A DNA stretch of 64,000 bases from SZUA-35 sp963781035 (GTDB lineage: Bacteria; Actinomycetota; Acidimicrobiia; Acidimicrobiales; SZUA-35), in contig CAWAEN010000015.1 of the NCBI GenBank assembly GCA_963781035.1, positions 372,001 through 436,000 on the forward strand, read 5' to 3'. Position 1 is the stretch's first letter, and each line of letters opens with the position of its first letter. The notes under the pieces were generated by a model. The model was given only the letters and a program-made list of their open reading frames with translations, was not told the DNA's origin and made no database searches. This document shows, piece after piece, positions 17,503 to 26,130 of the stretch. The translations under genes and the position numbers were made by a program.

Positions 17503-18523
17503 ATGTCGGACCCGCACCAGCTCATGGCACCGAGCCAGCCTCTGTGGGAGGCATCAGCCGATGGCCTGGTGTTGGTCGATGTCTCAGGAACCATTCTTGC
17601 GACCAACTCGGCGTTCCTGGAGATGTTCGGATACGAAGGACCAGAGTTGGTCGGTCAGCCGGTCGAGACGGTGGTGCCGGAGGAATCCCGACGTCGACAC
17701 GTCCGGCTCCGGGAGGGCTTCGAAGCCGAACCGATTGCTCGCCCGATGGCCGAGAGCGGCAATCTCGAGGGGCTGCGTGCGGACGGAACGACCTTTCCGA
17801 TCAATGTCAGCTTGGGTCAGCTCGCCTCGGCGTCCGGCACCCACACCTTTGCCACCGTTCGAGACCTCACCGAACGAGTGCGGGTCGAAGCCGAGGCCGC
17901 AGCCGTTCGACGGCAACATTCGACCGCGCTCGAACGTGAACGCATCGCCCATGATCTCCATGACAACGTCATCCAGCGCCTCTTCGCTCTCGGCCTCACG
18001 CTCGAAGGCCTTCCACCTCGGATCGACACCCCGGACGTCGCCAGCAAGGTGTTTGCCGCGGTGGACACGATCGACGACATCATCGACGATCTGCGATCCA
18101 CGATCTACGGCCTCCGCAATCGACTCAGCAACCAGGCCCCCGTACGCGATCAGATCTTTTCGGTCATCGATGAGATGCAGCCCAGCCTCGGATTCTCCCC
18201 GTCGGTCACCATCACCGGCGACCTCGAGGCGCTGACATGACGACGCCCTCGTCGAACATCTGCTCGCCGTGTTGCGTGAAGCACTCAGCAACACCGCCCG
18301 CCATGCCAACGCCTCGGAAGCATCGGTCGCGTTGTCGTTCGGCGACGATGGAGTCGAGTTGAACGTCGTCGACAACGGCATCGGGCTCAAGGAGAACGCA
18401 AGACGCAGCGGGCTTGCGAATCTCGCCGACAGGGCGATCGAACTCGATGGTTCGTTCGAGGTACGGCGACACGCCCCGGCGGGGACCTTGCTCCGGTGGG
18501 TGGCGAGAGCCACCCCGGAGTGA
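17503..18523 (+). CDS. PAS-domain DosS/NarX-family sensor histidine kinase (frame break)
   Basis: About 340 residues. PAS domain about 12-125 (EASADGLVLVDVSGTILATN, LRADGTTFPINVSLG); HisKA_3 with phospho-acceptor His153 (RIAHDLHDNVIQRLFALGL), closely resembling the DosS/DosT core; then the HATPase. At about 18238 one extra base ends the frame in GDLEALT; the continuation DDALVEHLLAVLREALSNTA, VVDNGIGLKENARRSGLANL is in the next frame to 18523. Unlike DosS it has a PAS rather than heme GAF domains, and no heme ligand can be assigned. It is the natural candidate partner of the DosR-like regulator at 33.6 kb. Confidence 0.82.
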
Positions 18524-18586
18524 TCAGCGTGGCGAGAGCCACCCCGGAGTGATCAGCGTGGCGAGAGCCACCCCGGAGTGATCAGC
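18500..18586. repeat. Three perfect 29-bp tandem repeats, each a small hairpin
   Basis: Units at 18500-18528, 18529-18557 and 18558-18586 are identical, begin GTGGCGAGAGCCACCCCGGA and end GTGATCAGC. Each contains GTGGC-GAGA-GCCAC, a stem with a GNRA-type loop. The histidine kinase stop codon lies in unit 1, and the convergent isomerase gene ends 6 bp after unit 3. They may act as a triple bidirectional terminator. Confidence 0.9.
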
Positions 18587-18591
18587 GCCGA

Positions 18592-19810
18592 TCAGGAGGC
18601 GACGAAGAGATCCCACCATCCTGAGACATCGGCAGCGTGGTGGCCGGGAGCGAGCACGACATGGTTCCCCAGGGGACGCTCGAGCACCGAGGCCGCCCGC
18701 TCGGGGGCCACGATCACGGTCGCCTGGGTCCGACACAGGTGGTCGGAAGACCCGGAGGCCACGAGATCACCGTCGGCCACCCAGAGCTCGTCCAGCTCGC
18801 GTCCGCCGATACGGAGAAGCGTGACCGGTTGCCGCCGGAATCGACCGGAGATTCCGACGCCCACACCGGACTCGAAGTGCGTGTCGAGTGCGAGATCGTC
18901 GACGAGGCTCGGAGCCACGGTGCAATGGGCCAACTCGATTTCACCTGCGACCGGATCGATCCACGCCGGGTTCGCCATCCACGACGCCGAGCTGAAGAGC
19001 TCGCGTACGAGCATCATGGCCAGAGCGCTCGGTACATCTCCCTCACACCCGGCAACCACCCCGGAACCGTTCAGTTCGGCCAGAGCGATGCAGCCGGATG
19101 TCCCGACCGAGTCCAGGAGATCGAAACAGCGGACGGTGATGGCGTCGAGCTCGTTCGATTTCATGGTCTCGACAAGCGGCCCATGCAGGGCGGCAGCTCG
19201 ATCGACCTCCGATCGATCGATCAGGACGCTGGTGTCGCGGTCCGCCCACCGACGCCCGAGTTCCACACTGATCTCGCTCGGTACCGCTGCCGCGGCGCTC
19301 GGTACCTCGACCGGGACCACCGTCGGGCCCCACCGGTTCCGCACGACCGAGGCATCCGGTTGGCTCCCCACCAACCAGTCAGAGGGTGGGCCCACGAGCC
19401 CGAGTCGTGTGTTCCGAAGCGTCAGGTAGGCGGCGAAGTGTCGGATCGCCGAAGCCACCTCGGCCATACGCTCCATCGTCACGATGCGGGCCTTGCCACC
19501 GCGCTGCCTGATGTGCGCCACCGCCTCCAGTGACGCCGCCAGCGAGTTGTCGCCGCGGTGGGTGATCACGAGGGCCGGCTCGCCGGCGTTGCCCTGTTGC
19601 CGTTGTTCCCACCGCTCGATCACGAGTTGTTCCGAACCTCCGGTTCCGACGACGATCGCGAACGGCACCGAGAAGTCCGTCGTTGCCGGCGAGCCGACAC
19701 CGCCGATCTCGCTGAGACGCGATCCGATGTCGGTCGTCAGCTCGACGAAGATGCGCTCGATCGTGCAGCGATGAGTAGACGACCTCGTAGTAGAACTCCG
19801 CCTTCATCAT
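18592..19810 (-). CDS. L-fucose/L-arabinose isomerase-like protein, copy 1 (frame break)
   Basis: About 405 residues. The ATG at 19810 overlaps the stop of the upstream USP gene (ATGA) and reads MMKAEFYYEVVYSS; one extra base at about 19767 shifts to CTIERIFVELTTDIGSRLSE, and the frame then runs to 18592. The C-terminal half carries the aldose-ketose isomerase signature: VVAGCEGDVPSALAMMLVRE (Glu, Asp metal ligands) and IELAHCTVAPSL (His ligand), ending NHVVLAPGHHAADV. The family interconverts aldoses and ketoses with Mn2+. It is a paralogue of the gene at 22385-23788, sharing the VLAPGHH end. Substrate unknown; see the kinase-aldolase pair. Confidence 0.72.
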
Positions 19811-20265
19811 TCTTCCAGATCGCTGTCGTCCGCCGGTATGACCAGCAGACGGGTTCGCAAGTGGTGGATCGCGTATGTGGTGACCGATCCGACCATCAGG
19901 CCGCGGAATCCGCCGAGACCCCTCGATCCGAGCACGACGAGCTCGGCGTCGGTGTCCTCGGCTGCCTCGAGAATCTGAGTACCGGTGTGTCCGATCACGA
20001 CCCGAGCCACGACGTCGACCGGAAAGCCGCCGTCATAGGTCGCCGCTACCTCGGCCAAGTGTGTGTCGAGGGCCGTCTGCCCGGACTGGCGAATCTGCTC
20101 GAGGTCGATACTCATCGCCCCGAACTCAACCGCAGCGATCGCCGGCATTGTCAGGACGTACAGCACCACGACCGAGCAGTTGCGCCACTGAGCCTCGACG
20201 ATGGCCTCGCGCAACGCCCTGGTCGACGTTGCGGACAGATCGACACCGACCACGACAACACCCAT
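19807..20265 (-). CDS. Universal stress protein (single domain)
   Basis: 152 residues, one USP fold. The N-terminal strand VVVVGVDLSATSTRALREA and ATP-binding signature LGSRGLGGFRGLMVGSVTTY (G-2x-G-9x-G-S) are intact, so ATP binding is expected. It is first in a two-gene unit with isomerase copy 1 (4-bp ATGA overlap) and is transcribed divergently from the kinase-aldolase unit across a 169-bp region with DosR-box-like palindromes. The same USP-isomerase coupling recurs at 22.4-24.2 kb. Confidence 0.9.
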   Translation of the reverse strand: MGVVVVGVDLSATSTRALREAIVEAQWRNCSVVVLYVLTMPAIAAVEFGAMSIDLEQIRQSGQTALDTHLAEVAATYDGGFPVDVVARVVIGHTGTQILEAAEDTDAELVVLGSRGLGGFRGLMVGSVTTYAIHHLRTRLLVIPADDSDLEE

Positions 20266-20336
20266 GCGAGAATCCTCCTGATCACGGCGCCTGGCGACGC
20301 CGGTCGATCATCCGTCGGGCAGCGAGATACTCGGCA

Positions 20337-20402
20337 GAGCCGAAGGTCCCTCAGCCGACATCGCGACGTCGCACAGCGGGGATTCAGGGCTTCCGCCCCT
20401 AC
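20337..20402. promoter_or_regulatory. Two DosR-box-like palindromes in divergent promoter region
   Basis: GAGCCGAAGGTCCCTC (20337-20352; reverse complement contains GGGACCTTCGGCTC) and CAGGGCTTCCGCCCCTAC (20385-20402). They resemble the mycobacterial box TTSGGGACTWWAGTCCCSAA in the GGG-spacer-CCC core. They lie between the divergent USP (20265) and kinase (20435) genes. Confidence 0.4.
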
Positions 20403-20434
20403 TGGGAGGGATCCGGCCACAGCAGGATCGCTCC

Positions 20435-21373
20435 ATGCCATCAGACGACGCCGCAACCTCCCACGGCCCGCTCGTCTCCTGCACGGGCATCGTCACGATG
20501 GACACGATCTTCGGGGTCGACAAGCTTCCGAGCGGCGACGGCAAGTTCTCGGCCACGTGGCTCCAGGAGACCGGAGGCGGTGTTGCGGCCAACGCCTCGG
20601 TGGCGATCGCTCGACTCGGAGGTCGTAGCCGTTTCGTCGGCTGCGTCGGGACCGATACGCGTGGCATTTCGGCGAGGCGCAGCCTGTTGGCCGAGGGGGT
20701 CGAGGTCGAGGCCCTCCACCAGATCGAGCACCGTCCGACTCCCACGTCCGCGGTCATGGTGGATGCCGCCGGAGGCCGCATGATCATCAATCACGTCGCC
20801 GACGACTTCTTCGACCTCGCCGACCCCCGCTGGGCCGCAGACATCGGCGATGCCGATGCGGTCCTGGTGGATCTCCGATGGCTCGCCGGCGCTGCCGCTT
20901 CCGTGGCTGCCGCCCGCCGTGCAGGCGTCGTGTCGATCGTGGACGTCGATCGGCCGATCGCAGAAGCCTCGGATCTGTTCGACGAAGCCACCCACCTGTT
21001 GTTCTCCGCCGATGCCCTCCGAGACATGTCCGGCATTCCGAGGCCCGAGGATGCACTGGTCCACATGGCGACGCGTGTCTCGGCCTGGGTGGGGGTCACG
21101 CTCGGCGAACACGGGGTCTTGTGGCTCGACGGGCATTCGCTCTGCCACCGCCCAGCCCACGACATCGTTGCCGTCGACACGTTGGGTGCCGGCGACACGT
21201 TCCATGGCGCCTTTGCTCTCGCTCTCGCAGAAGGCCGCAGCGAAGCAGAGGCGCTCGACTTCGCCGGGAGAGCCGCAGCACTGAAATGCACACGCCGGGG
21301 AGGCCGAGAAGGCATGCCCCGCCGATCCGAGGTCGAACGATTCACGACCGCACTGATGAGGAGCAACTCATGA
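20435..21373 (+). CDS. PfkB-family sugar kinase, sulfofructose-kinase (YihV)-like
   Basis: 312-residue ribokinase-fold kinase phosphorylating a sugar hydroxyl with ATP. The PfkB signature DTLGAGDTFHGAFALALAEG contains the anion hole and catalytic base Asp254. From memory, E. coli YihV aligns end to end: GIVTMDTIFGVDKLPSGDGK, GGGVAANASVAIARLGG, SAVMVDAAGGRMIINHV, ALKCTRRGGREGMP. Lys37, Asn119 and Arg148 correspond to conserved positions I associate with sulfonate binding; that assignment is tentative. Substrate could be sulfofructose or another 1-hydroxy ketose. The downstream aldolase start overlaps the stop (ATGA). Confidence 0.82.
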   Translation: MPSDDAATSHGPLVSCTGIVTMDTIFGVDKLPSGDGKFSATWLQETGGGVAANASVAIARLGGRSRFVGCVGTDTRGISARRSLLAEGVEVEALHQIEHRPTPTSAVMVDAAGGRMIINHVADDFFDLADPRWAADIGDADAVLVDLRWLAGAAASVAAARRAGVVSIVDVDRPIAEASDLFDEATHLLFSADALRDMSGIPRPEDALVHMATRVSAWVGVTLGEHGVLWLDGHSLCHRPAHDIVAVDTLGAGDTFHGAFALALAEGRSEAEALDFAGRAAALKCTRRGGREGMPRRSEVERFTTALMRSNS

Positions 21374-22392
21374 ATTTCGGAACTCGCCGAGCGATGGCCA
21401 GACTGGCCGACGAGAACGGACACTTCCGCATGCTCGCCGTCGACCAGCGACCACCGGTCCAGCAGCTCGTGGCCCAAGCCTTGGGAGTCGACGATGCGCC
21501 GATCGACGCTGTGCGAGAGGTCAAACAGCTCCTCGTCAAGACGCTCGCTCCTCATGCGTCTGCCGTGCTGATCGACCCGGTCACGTCCTTCGCGACATCA
21601 GATCTGATCAGCCCTCGACAAGGCATGATCATGACACTGGAGAGTTCGGTCTTCGACACGGGACCGAGAGGCCGCATGACCTCTCCGATCGACGACTGGT
21701 CGGTGGAGAAGATCAAGCGCATCGGCGCCGACGGGGTCAAGTTCCTCGCCTGGTATCGAGGTGACGCCGGACCGGAGGTCATCGAGCACCAGCAACGTGT
21801 CGTGGCCGAAGCCGGCGAGGCATGCCGGAGACTCGACATTCCCTTCATTCTCGAGCTTCTGCTCTACCCGTTCCCCGGCGAGCGTCTGGAAGAAACGCTC
21901 TCGCCGCAGCGACGAACCGAGATGTGCATCGAATCGGTGGAGACGTTCGCCCACCGCGACTTCGGGGTCGATCTGTTCAAGCTGGAGTCTCCGCTCCCGA
22001 TCTCCGTGCTCACTGGGGGCGAGATCGGCGACGACGAACTCCAAGGGTCGTTCGATGCGATCCATCATGCCGCCGGCCGCCCCTGGGTGTTGTTGTCCGG
22101 AGGTGCCGCGCCGAACGCCTTCGTCCGAATGCTCACATTGGCCTACCAGGCTGGCGCGAGTGGCTACCTCGCCGGTCGCTCGATCTGGTGGCAGGCGCTC
22201 GAGCACTACCCCGATCTCGTTCGGGTCGAGCGCGAGTTGTCCTTGCGGGCGACGGACTTCATGCGGCGAATCAACGACCTGACCAACGATCTGGCCGTGC
22301 CGTGGGACGCCGTGCCGTGCACGGCGTCTGCGGTGCAGCTCCCGCCGTCGTGGGACGACGTGCCCGTGCGCTACGCCGGTGCGCTCATGTGA
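21370..22392 (+). CDS. Class I aldolase of the LacD/YihT (DeoC/LacD) family
   Basis: 340 residues, TIM-barrel Schiff-base aldolase cleaving a ketose 1-phosphate or 1,6-bisphosphate to DHAP plus an aldehyde. RMLAVDQRPPVQQL (residues 20-33) and GADGVKFLAWYRGD (119-132) are LacD-like; DLFKLESPLPI holds the predicted Schiff-base Lys204; LLSGGAAPNAF and ASGYLAGRSIWW form the phosphate-binding loop. Tagatose-1,6-bisphosphate and sulfofructose-1-phosphate aldolases both belong here, so substrate is open. Coupled to the kinase by ATGA; its 3' end overlaps the convergent isomerase copy 2 by 8 bp. Confidence 0.85.
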   Translation: MNFGTRRAMARLADENGHFRMLAVDQRPPVQQLVAQALGVDDAPIDAVREVKQLLVKTLAPHASAVLIDPVTSFATSDLISPRQGMIMTLESSVFDTGPRGRMTSPIDDWSVEKIKRIGADGVKFLAWYRGDAGPEVIEHQQRVVAEAGEACRRLDIPFILELLLYPFPGERLEETLSPQRRTEMCIESVETFAHRDFGVDLFKLESPLPISVLTGGEIGDDELQGSFDAIHHAAGRPWVLLSGGAAPNAFVRMLTLAYQAGASGYLAGRSIWWQALEHYPDLVRVERELSLRATDFMRRINDLTNDLAVPWDAVPCTASAVQLPPSWDDVPVRYAGALM

Positions 22393-23788
22393 GGCACACC
22401 ATCGGGATCGACAGTTCGGCAGCGACAGCCTCGACGATGCGTCGATGATGTCCGGGCGCGAGCACGAAGTGGTGCTCGAGGCCGTCACCCAACAGCGTCG
22501 ACAACAAGGATCGCGCCGACGTCGGTAGCTGTACGACGCAGGACGTGCCTTGGAACGGCTGCCCCTCCTCGATACGCCCTTGACCGACGACCATTCGGAG
22601 TCCCTGCGGAGTTTGCGACAAGCGGGCGATCGTGACCGGCCCCGGCGCAAGCCCGAAGTCGAACACGGCAGGAACCTGGCGGTTCGGGTGGAGGGCAACC
22701 CTGACGACGCCGCTCGGATCGGCCAGCGTGCGAGGGGCGACACCGCAGTGCCAGAACGCAACGCGGTCTCCGTCGAGCTCAACATCGACCAGATCGGCGA
22801 GGAAGGTCGGGGCGCCGGCCACGCGCTGCATCATGCGCATCGAGAGCGCTCCGAAGATGTCGGCCTCACATGCGGCCGGTATGCCCTGTTCGTTCAGCAG
22901 GGCCATCGCTGCACAGACCGCTCCGCCCCATTCGTCGAAGCACTCGGGCCAGCAGCGGATGGCCAGCGCGTTCCAGCCCTCGCGGTCCGCGAGCCGTTCG
23001 GCACCTCGATGGAACGCAACCGTCTGTTCGATCGCTGCCCGTTCGATCGACTCGTTGCCGGCCAGGTCTCGCAGTTGCGAGACCTCGGCGTCGTCAGCGA
23101 CCGACAGCGGGCGCCCTGCTGTGGCGAAGAGTCGTCCGAGTGGGACTCGACCGGCCACAGCGCCTTCGGGCAGCGCGGATTCCTCCGCCTCGCATGGCTC
23201 GAATCCATCCGGCGGGTCACCGATGACGCCGATACGCGATCGGTGGAGATCATCGACGACGGCGCTCACCAACGCCCGTTCGGGCTCGGTGAGCTCGGCA
23301 TTCGACGGCAGGGAGGTCGCTGAGCGCCGACCGTTTTCGCGGATCACTGCCTGCTCGAGACTTCGCTGGGTCGCGGCACTGGGCAGCTCGTGTATCGCAG
23401 CGACCTCGCGTCCCTCCCTCACGAGTCGGTAGGCCAACAGATTCGCCCCGCACAGTGAGTTTCGACGCAACCGCCCGCCCGTCCACTCCTCGGGGAGCGA
23501 CCAGAGCACCACGTTTGCGACGGTGTCGAAGTGATCGACGGCGGCGGCACCGAGGCGAGAGTCGGTGAAGGATGCGAAGAGGACCACGAGCGTGCGGGCG
23601 GTCGACGGCACCGAGCTCATCGCCGACTCGACCTCCTCAGGGGATTGCAGGATGCGGCCGTTCCCCACCAGCACGGTGGCCGGGTCAGACCACGCGAGGG
23701 CTTCAGACACCAACGGCGCAGCGGATTCGAGATCGAATGTCGGCCGGCCGACGATCACCAGTACATCAGGATCCCTGTGGTCGATCAC
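22385..23788 (-). CDS. L-fucose/L-arabinose isomerase-like protein, copy 2
   Basis: 467 residues from a GTG that overlaps the stop of the upstream USP gene (GTGA). The C-terminal half is canonical for the COG2407 isomerases: LAIRCWPECFDEWGGAVCAA, then AACEADIFGALSMRMM with metal ligand Glu308, FLADLVDVELDG with Asp332, and FWHCGVAPRTLAD with His347. It ends GLEHHFVLAPGHHRR. The family performs Mn2+-dependent aldose-ketose isomerisation; sulfoquinovose isomerases of the sulfo-EMP2/sulfo-TK pathways are, to my recollection, of this family. Partner of the adjacent convergent aldolase and PfkB kinase. Confidence 0.82.
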   Translation of the reverse strand: MIDHRDPDVLVIVGRPTFDLESAAPLVSEALAWSDPATVLVGNGRILQSPEEVESAMSSVPSTARTLVVLFASFTDSRLGAAAVDHFDTVANVVLWSLPEEWTGGRLRRNSLCGANLLAYRLVREGREVAAIHELPSAATQRSLEQAVIRENGRRSATSLPSNAELTEPERALVSAVVDDLHRSRIGVIGDPPDGFEPCEAEESALPEGAVAGRVPLGRLFATAGRPLSVADDAEVSQLRDLAGNESIERAAIEQTVAFHRGAERLADREGWNALAIRCWPECFDEWGGAVCAAMALLNEQGIPAACEADIFGALSMRMMQRVAGAPTFLADLVDVELDGDRVAFWHCGVAPRTLADPSGVVRVALHPNRQVPAVFDFGLAPGPVTIARLSQTPQGLRMVVGQGRIEEGQPFQGTSCVVQLPTSARSLLSTLLGDGLEHHFVLAPGHHRRIVEAVAAELSIPMVCLT

Positions 23789-24234
23789 GGGGTCGTCTCT
23801 GCAACGCGGGTGGGAACGATGATGACCGGAACCTCGGCGGTCCTCGCGATCTTCTCCGCGATGCTGCCGAGGAGCCAACGTGTCATTCCGGTACGTCCGT
23901 GGCTCGCGATGACGATGGCATCGACGTCGTTCGCCGTGGCGACCTGGAGGATCCCATGGGCCGGGGATTCGTCGTAGCTGACGAGTGCCCTCGCCTCGAT
24001 CCCGGGGGCCCTCGTTTCGGCGTAGTGACGAAGCTGGGCAATCCCGGCCTCATCCACCGACAGGTGCTCGGCCGCGGCGTACTCCTCGAGCACGGACCGC
24101 TCCGGCACGTTGACGTTGCAGAACAGGAGCAGTGACGCGCCGGTCGCTGCTGCCAACATTGCCGCGTAGTCGAGTCCGACGAGCGACCGGGTCGACAGGT
24201 CGATCGGGACGAGAATGGTTTGTGGTGCAAGCAT
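23785..24234 (-). CDS. Universal stress protein (single domain)
   Basis: 149 residues. TILVPIDLSTRSLVGLDYAA at the N-terminus and VIASHGRTGMTRWLLGSIAE, a complete G-2x-G-9x-G-S ATP motif, mark a single ATP-binding-type USP domain. It is translationally coupled to isomerase copy 2 (GTGA), mirroring the USP-isomerase pair at 18.6-20.3 kb. It diverges from the acetyl-CoA synthetase gene across a 144-bp region with repeated DosR-box-like elements. Confidence 0.9.
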   Translation of the reverse strand: MLAPQTILVPIDLSTRSLVGLDYAAMLAAATGASLLLFCNVNVPERSVLEEYAAAEHLSVDEAGIAQLRHYAETRAPGIEARALVSYDESPAHGILQVATANDVDAIVIASHGRTGMTRWLLGSIAEKIARTAEVPVIIVPTRVAETTP

Positions 24235-24278
24235 GATGACTCCTTTGGTCCGATGCTCCTCCGCGCCGGCCCGATCTC

Positions 24279-24344
24279 CCAGGGGCGAAGGTCCGATACC
24301 CCAGAGGCGAAGGTCCGATCGACGACCAATGACTTTGGACCCTC
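24279..24344. promoter_or_regulatory. Tandem DosR-box-like elements, 22-bp period, between USP and acsA
   Basis: CCAGGGGCGAAGGTCCGAT (24279-24297) and CCAGAGGCGAAGGTCCGAT (24301-24319) are near-identical and spaced 22 bp (two helical turns). A third element, GACTTTGGACCCTC (24331-24344), lies nearer acsA. They match the GGGNC..GNCC pattern seen elsewhere in the window. Confidence 0.45.
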
Positions 24345-24378
24345 CCCCGCGCCGCAGGCGACATGGCCAACTTGACTC

Positions 24379-26130
24379 GTGGAGAAGCGATCACGCAAAG
24401 ACGAGGCGGACAGTCGCCCAGCAGAAGCGGTCTGGGCCGATGCTCGTTCGGCGCTTGCCGGCCTGCCTCGCGGTGGACTCAACATCGCATACGAAGCGGT
24501 GGACCGGCACGTGGATGACGGGCTCGGGTCGACCGTGGCCATCCGCTGGTTGCCGGCCGCGGGGACACCGGTCGATGTCAGCTATCGGGAGCTCGCACGA
24601 CAGAGCAATCGATGGGCCAGGGCGATTCGAGACCTCGGTTATGAGGGCGGCCACGGCGTCGCAACCCTGTGTGGCCGAGTGCTGCCTCTCTACGTGGCCG
24701 CACTGGGAACCCTCAAGGGCGGTGGCGTCTACACGCCCCTGTTCAGCGCCTTCGGAACCGATCCGGTGATCCTCAGGCTCCAACTCGGGAGCGTCCAGAT
24801 CCTCGTCACGACCGAAACCATGTACCGCCGCAAGGTCATGGCCAGACGGGCCGAAGTGCCGGCGCTCCGCCACGTGCTCCTCGTCGACGGCGATGCGTCG
24901 AGCTTCGAGGACCCGACCGTGCTCGACCTGTCGACGCTGCTCGAACAGTCGAGCGACGAGTTCGCCATCCCGGCGACCGATCCCGAACTGCCGGCGTTGC
25001 TCCACTTCACGAGCGGCACGACTGGACCCCCGAAAGGAGCGATCCACGTACATGAGGCTGTGGTCGCCCACGCATCGACTGGGCGGACGGTGTTGCAGCT
25101 TCGTCCGGGAGCGATCTACTGGTGCACCGCGGATCCTGGCTGGGTCACCGGTACGTCGTACGGACTCATCGCACCGCTGGTCAACGGGGCCACATGCATC
25201 ATCGACGAAGCCGAGTTCGATGCCGAGCGCTGGTACCGAATACTGCAGGACGAGCACGTCCAGATCTTCTACACCGCTCCCACGGCACTCCGGCTTCTCC
25301 AGCGAGTGGGACGCGAAACCGCTGATCAGTTCGATCTCTCGCATCTGGAGCTGATCGGCAGCGTCGGCGAGCCGCTCGACCCGGAGTCGCTGCTCTGGAC
25401 CCGATCGGTCCTCGGAGCTCCCGTCCTCGACACCTGGTGGCAGACCGAGACCGGAGCCATGATGGTCGCCAATCGGCTCGGCGATGACGTGCGCCCGGGC
25501 TCGATGGGCCACCCGCTGCCCGGTATCGAGGCGGCAATCCTCTCCTGCGACGACGATGGCGAGCTCACGCTCGACGAAGCCGGCCAGCCGATCCTGTTGA
25601 CCGAACCGGACGCGGTCGGGGAACTCGGACTGAAGGCGGGCTGGCCGTCGATGTTCCGCTCCTACCTCGATCAACCCGAACGATACGCATCGTGTTTCGT
25701 CGGCGAGTGGTACCACTCGGGCGACCTCGCTCGCCGCGACAACGACGGCTACTTCTGGTTCGTCGGTCGGAACAACGACGTGATCAAGTCGGCCGGGCAC
25801 CTCATTGGACCGTTCGAGGTCGAGTCGGCGTTGACCGAACACCCGGCCGTGGTCGAAGCGGGCGTCATCGGCAAGCCGGACGAGACGATGGGCAACATCA
25901 TCAAGGCATTCGTGGTGTTGAACGACGGCGAGTCGGCCTCGGAAGCGCTCATACGCGACATCCGGGGTCACGCCAGGAAACGCCTCGGGCCGGTCGTGGC
26001 ACCGCGCGAGATCGAGATCGTCTCCGATCTGCCCCACACCCGCAGCGGCAAGATCATGCGCCGGCTCCTCAAGGCCCGCGAGCTCGGACTGGCCGAGGGC
26101 GACACCTCGACACTGGAGGTCATCGGATGA
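24379..26130 (+). CDS. acsA: Acetyl-CoA synthetase (AMP-forming), AcsA type
   Basis: 583 residues. ANL adenylating enzyme making acetyl-CoA from acetate, ATP and CoA. LLHFTSGTTGPPKGAIHVHE is the P-loop (A3), TWWQTETGAMM the A5 motif, WYHSGDLARRDNDGYFWFVG the A7 motif and hinge, and PHTRSGKIMRRLL contains the catalytic Lys that is acetylated in this family. It is shorter than E. coli Acs and closer to Bacillus AcsA. The start is uncertain: GTG at 24379 used. The stop overlaps the PDH E1 alpha start (ATGA), so it heads an acsA-pdh operon. Confidence 0.9.
   Translation: MEKRSRKDEADSRPAEAVWADARSALAGLPRGGLNIAYEAVDRHVDDGLGSTVAIRWLPAAGTPVDVSYRELARQSNRWARAIRDLGYEGGHGVATLCGRVLPLYVAALGTLKGGGVYTPLFSAFGTDPVILRLQLGSVQILVTTETMYRRKVMARRAEVPALRHVLLVDGDASSFEDPTVLDLSTLLEQSSDEFAIPATDPELPALLHFTSGTTGPPKGAIHVHEAVVAHASTGRTVLQLRPGAIYWCTADPGWVTGTSYGLIAPLVNGATCIIDEAEFDAERWYRILQDEHVQIFYTAPTALRLLQRVGRETADQFDLSHLELIGSVGEPLDPESLLWTRSVLGAPVLDTWWQTETGAMMVANRLGDDVRPGSMGHPLPGIEAAILSCDDDGELTLDEAGQPILLTEPDAVGELGLKAGWPSMFRSYLDQPERYASCFVGEWYHSGDLARRDNDGYFWFVGRNNDVIKSAGHLIGPFEVESALTEHPAVVEAGVIGKPDETMGNIIKAFVVLNDGESASEALIRDIRGHARKRLGPVVAPREIEIVSDLPHTRSGKIMRRLLKARELGLAEGDTSTLEVIG

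Noticed and set aside
18500..18586. CRISPR array
   Set aside because: The three 29-bp repeats are directly abutting with no spacers, overlap a stop codon, and no cas genes are present.
18592..24234. Complete sulfoquinovose pathway
   Set aside because: No sulfoquinovosidase, transporter or sulfolactaldehyde reductase is found in the module, so only a candidate pathway is claimed.
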